A stretch of DNA of 25,617 bases from CAYRVX01 sp964642165 (lineage in GTDB: Bacteria; Planctomycetota; Phycisphaerae; SM23-33). The position numbers and the translations under genes are program-made. The notes under the pieces are model-generated. The model made no database searches. It was not told the DNA's origin and worked only from the letters and a program-made list of their open reading frames with translations. The stretch lies in assembly GCA_964642165.1 (NCBI GenBank), contig CAZXOC010000078.1, positions 1 to 25,617 of the forward strand. Reading direction: 5' to 3'. This document shows, in pieces, positions 22,720 to 25,617 of this stretch (within the stretch, counting starts at the first letter, position 1; the number at the start of each line of letters is the position of its first letter).

Positions 22720-23155
22720 ACCCGCGACCGTGGCGTCGGGCAGGAGAAGGGGCCCGCCGCTGGAGCCCTCGCTGATCGGGGCGCTGGTCTGGATGAAGCG
22801 GATGCCGTGCAGCTTCTGGAAGCCGTTGATCAGCCCGTCGGTGATCGTGGCGTTGGGCAGGCCCAGCGGGTAGCCCACGGCGTAGGCCTTCTCGCCCTGG
22901 TCGGGCAGCCCCTGCGCCAGCATCAGGAAGGGCAGGGCCTCGCCCCGCTTGGTCTCCATCGCCAGCAGCGCCAGGTCGTGCTTCGGCAGGAAGCCGTGCA
23001 GCCCGCGGACTTTCCGCGGCTTGCCCTTCACCTCGATCCGCAGGCTGTCCGTCGTCCCGGCCTCGTCGATGACGTGGTAGTTCGTCACCACCAGCCCCGT
23101 CGACGCCACGAGGAACCCCGTCCCGCAGCTCCGGGGCTTGCCGTCGCCGACTCGG
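22720..23155 (-). pseudogene. Truncated trypsin-like (HtrA/S1C-type) serine protease fragment
   Basis: The minus strand encodes a clear protease core: GTGFLVASTGLVVTNYHVID with the catalytic His, KHDLALLAMET with the Asp, YAVGYPLGLPNATITDG and ISEGSSGGPLL with the nucleophile Ser. About 130 residues are recognisable. The upstream part is missing: in the same frame a TGA lies just beyond 23170 and no start or signal peptide can be found. Downstream, the frame runs into the antisense of the MNT relic soon after the SSGG motif, so the last strands of the barrel and any PDZ domain are lost. Both ends are therefore broken and it is unlikely to be a working enzyme. The frame itself has not acquired stops, which suggests recent damage. 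Confidence 0.75.
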
Positions 23156-23623
23156 CGTTGTCCCCGATCCCCACCGCATGCCCGAGCCCTTCACCCAATC
23201 CACTAGCCCGCATCCGTCAAGGCGTACGTCACCTTCGCCTCCCCGACCCGCACCCGCCGTGCCTCCCGACGCATCAGACGCCCGCCGGGCTCCCGGGCCG
23301 GAGGCCCGGAAGGGCTCACCAGTCCGCCGGCGTGCGATGAGCCCAATTCGGCCAGCCAATTGGCCGGGCACGGGCGGCCAGGCACCGCTGTGGGCCCCCG
23401 AACGGCGGCGACTGGCGGCTGCCGCGGTTGAGCACGTGACACGCCAGCCCGCCCGTCTCGCCTCGTCCCGTTCCCGGGATGCCGCTCGCCCTGCCGCCGA
23501 CCGTCGCCTCAAGCAACGAGGGACCGAAAAAGTAGCCAGTCCCCCTCCTCTGAGTCCCCCTCCTCTGACACCGCCGCCGCGGAGCCCGGTCCCACGGCCG
23601 CGGAATCTGCTCCGGAGATGTGC
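23156..23623. other. Spacer with gene debris and small repeats, no intact gene
   Basis: No convincing gene is visible on either strand. A hairpin CCGGGCC-GGA-GGCCCGG lies at 23295-23311 and a 15-bp tandem duplication at 23539-23568. A short minus-strand frame ending at 23203 with the phrase GEAKVTYALTDAG looks protein-like but could not be assigned and may be a leftover of the protease gene or its neighbour. Confidence 0.5.
23539..23568. repeat. Perfect 15-bp tandem duplication
   Basis: GTCCCCCTCCTCTGA occurs twice without a gap (23539-23553 and 23554-23568). On the minus strand this gives GGGGGACT motifs, recalling the GGGGACTGTCCCC palindrome at 25557-25569. Confidence 0.85.
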
Positions 23624-23653
23624 TTGAACCTCGCGCCAGTGCGAGGGTATGCT
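23624..23653 (+). promoter_or_regulatory. Candidate promoter of the restriction-modification genes
   Basis: TTGAAC (23624-23629), an 18-nt spacer and TATGCT (23648-23653), about 75 nt ahead of the chosen GTG start at 23731. Confidence 0.4.
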
Positions 23654-23730
23654 GAATGTGTTGCGGTGTGCCGGGTACTATCGCTGGCGGTTGTGGCCGC
23701 TTGGCTTGTCTCGGCAGCAGGGATAGCAGC

Positions 23731-24666
23731 GTGGCCAAACGCACTCGTCTCCTTTTCGAGCCGACCCGCACGAAGGCCAGGCAGGCGAGCTACGAGATCG
23801 TGCAGGCCAATGCCTTCGTCTGGCTCGCCGACGCCGAGCCCTGCTCGATCCACGCGGTCGTGACGGATCCTCCCTATGGCTTGCTGGAGTACACGGCCAA
23901 ACAACTGGAGAAGATGAAGAACGGCGACGGGGGTGTCTGGCGTATCCCGCCGTCGTTTGACGGGTGTCAGCGAAGGCCCCTTCCGCGCTTCACGGTGCTC
24001 CGTAGGAGGGACAGGGATGCTTTGCGGTCGTTCTTCGCGAAGCTTGCCGCCGGGCTGATGCCCGTCCTCGTTCCTGGGGCGCACGTGTTTGTCGCGACGA
24101 ATCCGCTTGTGTCGTACCTGGTGTACGAGCCGTTCATAGCAGCCGGTTTCGAGAAGCGGGGAGAGGTAATCCGCGTGGTCCATACTCTCCGCGGGGGAGA
24201 CCGCCCGAAGAACGCCCACAAGGAATTCCCCCACGTCTCGGTGATGCCCAAGTCGTGCTGGGAACCGTGGGGGCTGTTTCGCAAGCCATGCGAGGGACGG
24301 GTCCAGGACAACCTGAGGAAGTGGGCGGCCGGGGGACTTCGGAGGATATCCGATCACGAGCCGTTCAAAGACCTGGTTTACTCCTCACCCGCGAGAGGCA
24401 TCGAGCGAGAGATCGCGCCGCATCCTTCGCTGAAGCCGCAGCACTTCCTGAGGCAGATCGTCCGCGCCTCGCTGCCGCTGGGCAAAGGCGTGATCCTTGA
24501 TCCGTTCATGGGCTCCGGCTCGACGGTCGCCGCCGCCGCGGCTTGCGGGCTGAGAAGCGTAGGTCTTGAGATGAACCCCGAGTATTTCAGGATGGCCAAG
24601 AAGGCCATCCCCCTGCTGATCGCCTACGAGCCATCCGAGGCAAACGGAAATGGTCCGCGACGATGA
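23731..24666 (+). CDS. DNA methyltransferase of a type II restriction-modification pair
   Basis: A 311-residue SAM-dependent DNA amino-methyltransferase. The order of motifs is catalytic DPPY first (46-49, in VVTDPPYGLLEY) and the SAM-binding ILDPFMGSGSTV later (about 255-266), which is the beta class. HPSLKPQHFL (231-240) just before the SAM motif is typical. DPPY rather than SPPY favours N6-adenine methylation, but N4-cytosine cannot be excluded. The region between (about 60-225) should contain the target recognition domain. The frame is open to an ATG at 23656, but the extra residues look unlike protein; GTG 23731 has AGGGA 8 nt upstream and gives a natural start. It overlaps the downstream nuclease-like gene by 17 bp. 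Codon use is a little less GC-extreme than in the surrounding housekeeping genes. Confidence 0.88.
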   Translation: MAKRTRLLFEPTRTKARQASYEIVQANAFVWLADAEPCSIHAVVTDPPYGLLEYTAKQLEKMKNGDGGVWRIPPSFDGCQRRPLPRFTVLRRRDRDALRSFFAKLAAGLMPVLVPGAHVFVATNPLVSYLVYEPFIAAGFEKRGEVIRVVHTLRGGDRPKNAHKEFPHVSVMPKSCWEPWGLFRKPCEGRVQDNLRKWAAGGLRRISDHEPFKDLVYSSPARGIEREIAPHPSLKPQHFLRQIVRASLPLGKGVILDPFMGSGSTVAAAAACGLRSVGLEMNPEYFRMAKKAIPLLIAYEPSEANGNGPRR

Positions 24667-25258
24667 CTTCGACCGGTCCGTTGCCCTCCCGCCGGGACTT
24701 GCGGTAGCCGCGATCCGAAAGGCAATCGAGTACGTCGAGAGGGAGCTGTTCGAACTGATCGACGTCTACTTCGAGCAGGCCAATGTCTTCAGCGCGCTTG
24801 TCGGCATATACGCCACCAAGGCCCTTGACGCCAACAGCGTCTACGAGAAGCGCCGCCACGTTGACCTCGCACAACAGCGCTTCCCCGATCTCAAGAGACG
24901 GGGCAGCGGCTCGCAGCCGTCGCCCCAGGAGTCCCTGGAGTGCAAGGCCAGCAAGCGGCCCTGGGCCGTCCAATCCCACTACGATCACCCGGGCTGGTAC
25001 ATCGTGTGGCGCTATCTGGTGGACCCCACGTGTGGCTTGGAGCCCGGCCGCCCCGTCATCATCTGGCGCGTGGACGTAGCTTTCCTTCGGAAGGAGCACT
25101 GGAAGTACGAGGGCAGCAAGGCCGGCGCCGCGGGCGGCGGACGCACGCACACGTTCGGCCTGCGCAACCCCGCCACCGAATTGCGGGGCAAGGCCGTCTA
25201 CCGAAGAGCAGACGTGGCCGTACGGAACGGCAAGGCCGTCCCCCGCAACGGGGCCTGA
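24650..25258 (+). CDS. Probable type II restriction endonuclease, PD-(D/E)XK type
   Basis: A 202-residue protein that overlaps the methyltransferase gene by 17 bp, the usual place for the cognate nuclease. The N-terminal 70 residues are helical. A PD-(D/E)XK pattern can be read as FPD (78-80) followed 16 residues later by LECK (E97, K99). It continues into ASKRPWAVQSHYDHPGWYIV, which looks like the conserved core of one type II nuclease family. A later IIWRVDVAFL strand and the basic tail RTHTFGLRNP could contact DNA. The specificity is unknown. The assignment rests on the motif and the partner gene; a different nuclease role is less likely. GAGG lies about 10 nt before ATG 24650. A GC-rich hairpin follows the stop. 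Confidence 0.78.
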   Translation: MVRDDDFDRSVALPPGLAVAAIRKAIEYVERELFELIDVYFEQANVFSALVGIYATKALDANSVYEKRRHVDLAQQRFPDLKRRGSGSQPSPQESLECKASKRPWAVQSHYDHPGWYIVWRYLVDPTCGLEPGRPVIIWRVDVAFLRKEHWKYEGSKAGAAGGGRTHTFGLRNPATELRGKAVYRRADVAVRNGKAVPRNGA

Positions 25259-25264
25259 GGAGCC

Positions 25265-25283
25265 GGGCGGGACGGCCCCGCCC
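25265..25283 (+). terminator. Hairpin after the nuclease gene
   Basis: GGGCGGG-ACGGC-CCCGCCC, a 7-bp perfect GC stem 7 nt after the stop codon. No T tract follows, so it is only a possible terminator. Confidence 0.35.
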
Positions 25284-25356
25284 CGTGCCACACAATGTGC
25301 GGGCCGATCTCGCAGGCGGCAAGGGGGCTCGACGGGGGGCGCGAGCGCTGGCTCAA

Positions 25357-25539
25357 CCCCCGGAGTGGATCGAGCCCGTCGCGGCGGCCGTGGACGCCGA
25401 GGACGACTTCGCCGACGTGCCCGAGAAGGCGCGGCCGCTGATCCGCCATTCGGCCATCATGGCGCGGGCGGCGAAGGACGCCAGGCTCAAGAAGCGGACG
25501 CTGACGAACCTGTACAACGAGCGCCCGACGTGGCTGAAG
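25357..25539 (+). pseudogene. C-terminal fragment of a type IIG-like DNA methyltransferase
   Basis: The frame encodes PEWIEPVAAAVDAEDDF, then KKRTLTNLYNERPTWLK. The phrase RTLTNLYN.RPTWL is the hallmark of the extreme C-terminus of large type IIG / BREX-like DNA methyltransferases, where it normally continues with a segment starting AH and ending near an AYGW motif. Here the family sequence stops after WLK at 25539 and is replaced by an unrelated tail that ends in TGA at 25609-25611. The thousand or so residues normally upstream are missing as well, since the restriction nuclease gene ends only about 100 bp before. It is a remnant of another defence gene, cut on both sides. The family call is from memory of the motif. 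Confidence 0.6.
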
Positions 25540-25617
25540 CAAGAAAGGGCAAGAAAGGGGACTGTCCCCAATGGCATTAAGATAAGCGAGAAACGCGTGC
25601 ATATGTACTGATAAAGA
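25540..25617 (+). mobile_element. Candidate end of an insertion element or MITE (runs off the window)
   Basis: The type IIG-like coding similarity breaks off at 25539. What follows is lower in GC and begins with a 10-bp near-repeat (AAGAAAGGGC, AAGAAAGGGG, 25541-25560), then a perfect palindrome GGGGAC-T-GTCCCC (25557-25569) and the A-rich ATGGCATTAAGATAAGCGAG. A palindromic GC terminus next to an AT-rich stretch, exactly at a gene break, is what an insertion sequence or MITE end would give. The second end and any transposase lie outside the window, so this is inference. Confidence 0.4.

Noticed and set aside
1..25617. CRISPR array
   Set aside because: No regularly spaced direct repeats of 24-37 bp were found; the only repeats are the palindromic units at 6383-6567 and small tandem duplications.

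Overview
The window is a very GC-rich (roughly 68-70 % by eye) bacterial chromosome segment, most likely from an uncultured planctomycete or close PVC relative. The pointers are two twin-arginine-exported Gfo/Idh/MocA oxidoreductases, an exported HEAT-repeat protein, an exported TPR-like/beta-propeller protein, an exported PQQ-type propeller, a GH20 hexosaminidase and loosely packed divergent gene blocks. All intact genes use standard stops, TAG included. Many candidate promoters share a TTGCnn / 16-18 nt / TAnnAT shape, so a sigma-70-like housekeeping factor is inferred.

Layout. 1-2116 (minus): a tandem heterodimeric ABC exporter; the first subunit has a degenerate ATP site and the second runs off the window edge. 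2153-2391 (minus): a candidate structured RNA of about 165 nt with its own promoter and an intrinsic terminator; its fold resembles 6S RNA. 2582-6108 (plus): exported oxidoreductase plus HEAT-repeat protein. 6109-6642: non-coding, with a head-to-head pair of palindromic REP-like units. 6643-10282: a divergent pair of exported beta-propeller proteins. 10338-15633 (minus): bifunctional hexulose-6-phosphate synthase/RraA-like fusion, hexuloisomerase, GH20 enzyme and second exported oxidoreductase (RuMP-type sugar phosphate chemistry next to amino-sugar metabolism). 15756-17854 (minus): a translationally coupled pair, an MTAP-family phosphorylase with a changed purine site followed by a COG0402 deaminase-like amidohydrolase; together they suggest deamination of an adenine nucleoside and cleavage of the 6-oxo product (methylthioinosine or futalosine type). 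18058-19729 (minus): beta clamp dnaN and a DciA/DUF721 protein. 19969-20961 (plus): aldo/keto reductase.

21017 to the right edge is an accessory region rich in defence genes and wreckage. It holds an MNT nucleotidyltransferase whose HEPN partner is broken by an in-frame amber codon, truA (housekeeping), a relic of a second MNT gene including its promoter, joined to a truncated trypsin-like protease, a compact type II restriction-modification pair (methyltransferase overlapping a PD-(D/E)XK nuclease-like gene), and the C-terminal tail of a type IIG-like methyltransferase cut off by what looks like the end of an insertion element.

The least ordinary items are the 6S-like RNA, the MTAP/deaminase couple with altered active-site residues, the decayed MNT-HEPN pair with a second decayed copy 1.6 kb away, and the inverted palindromic repeat unit at 6383-6567. 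All function assignments come from reading motifs in the sequence; no database search was run.
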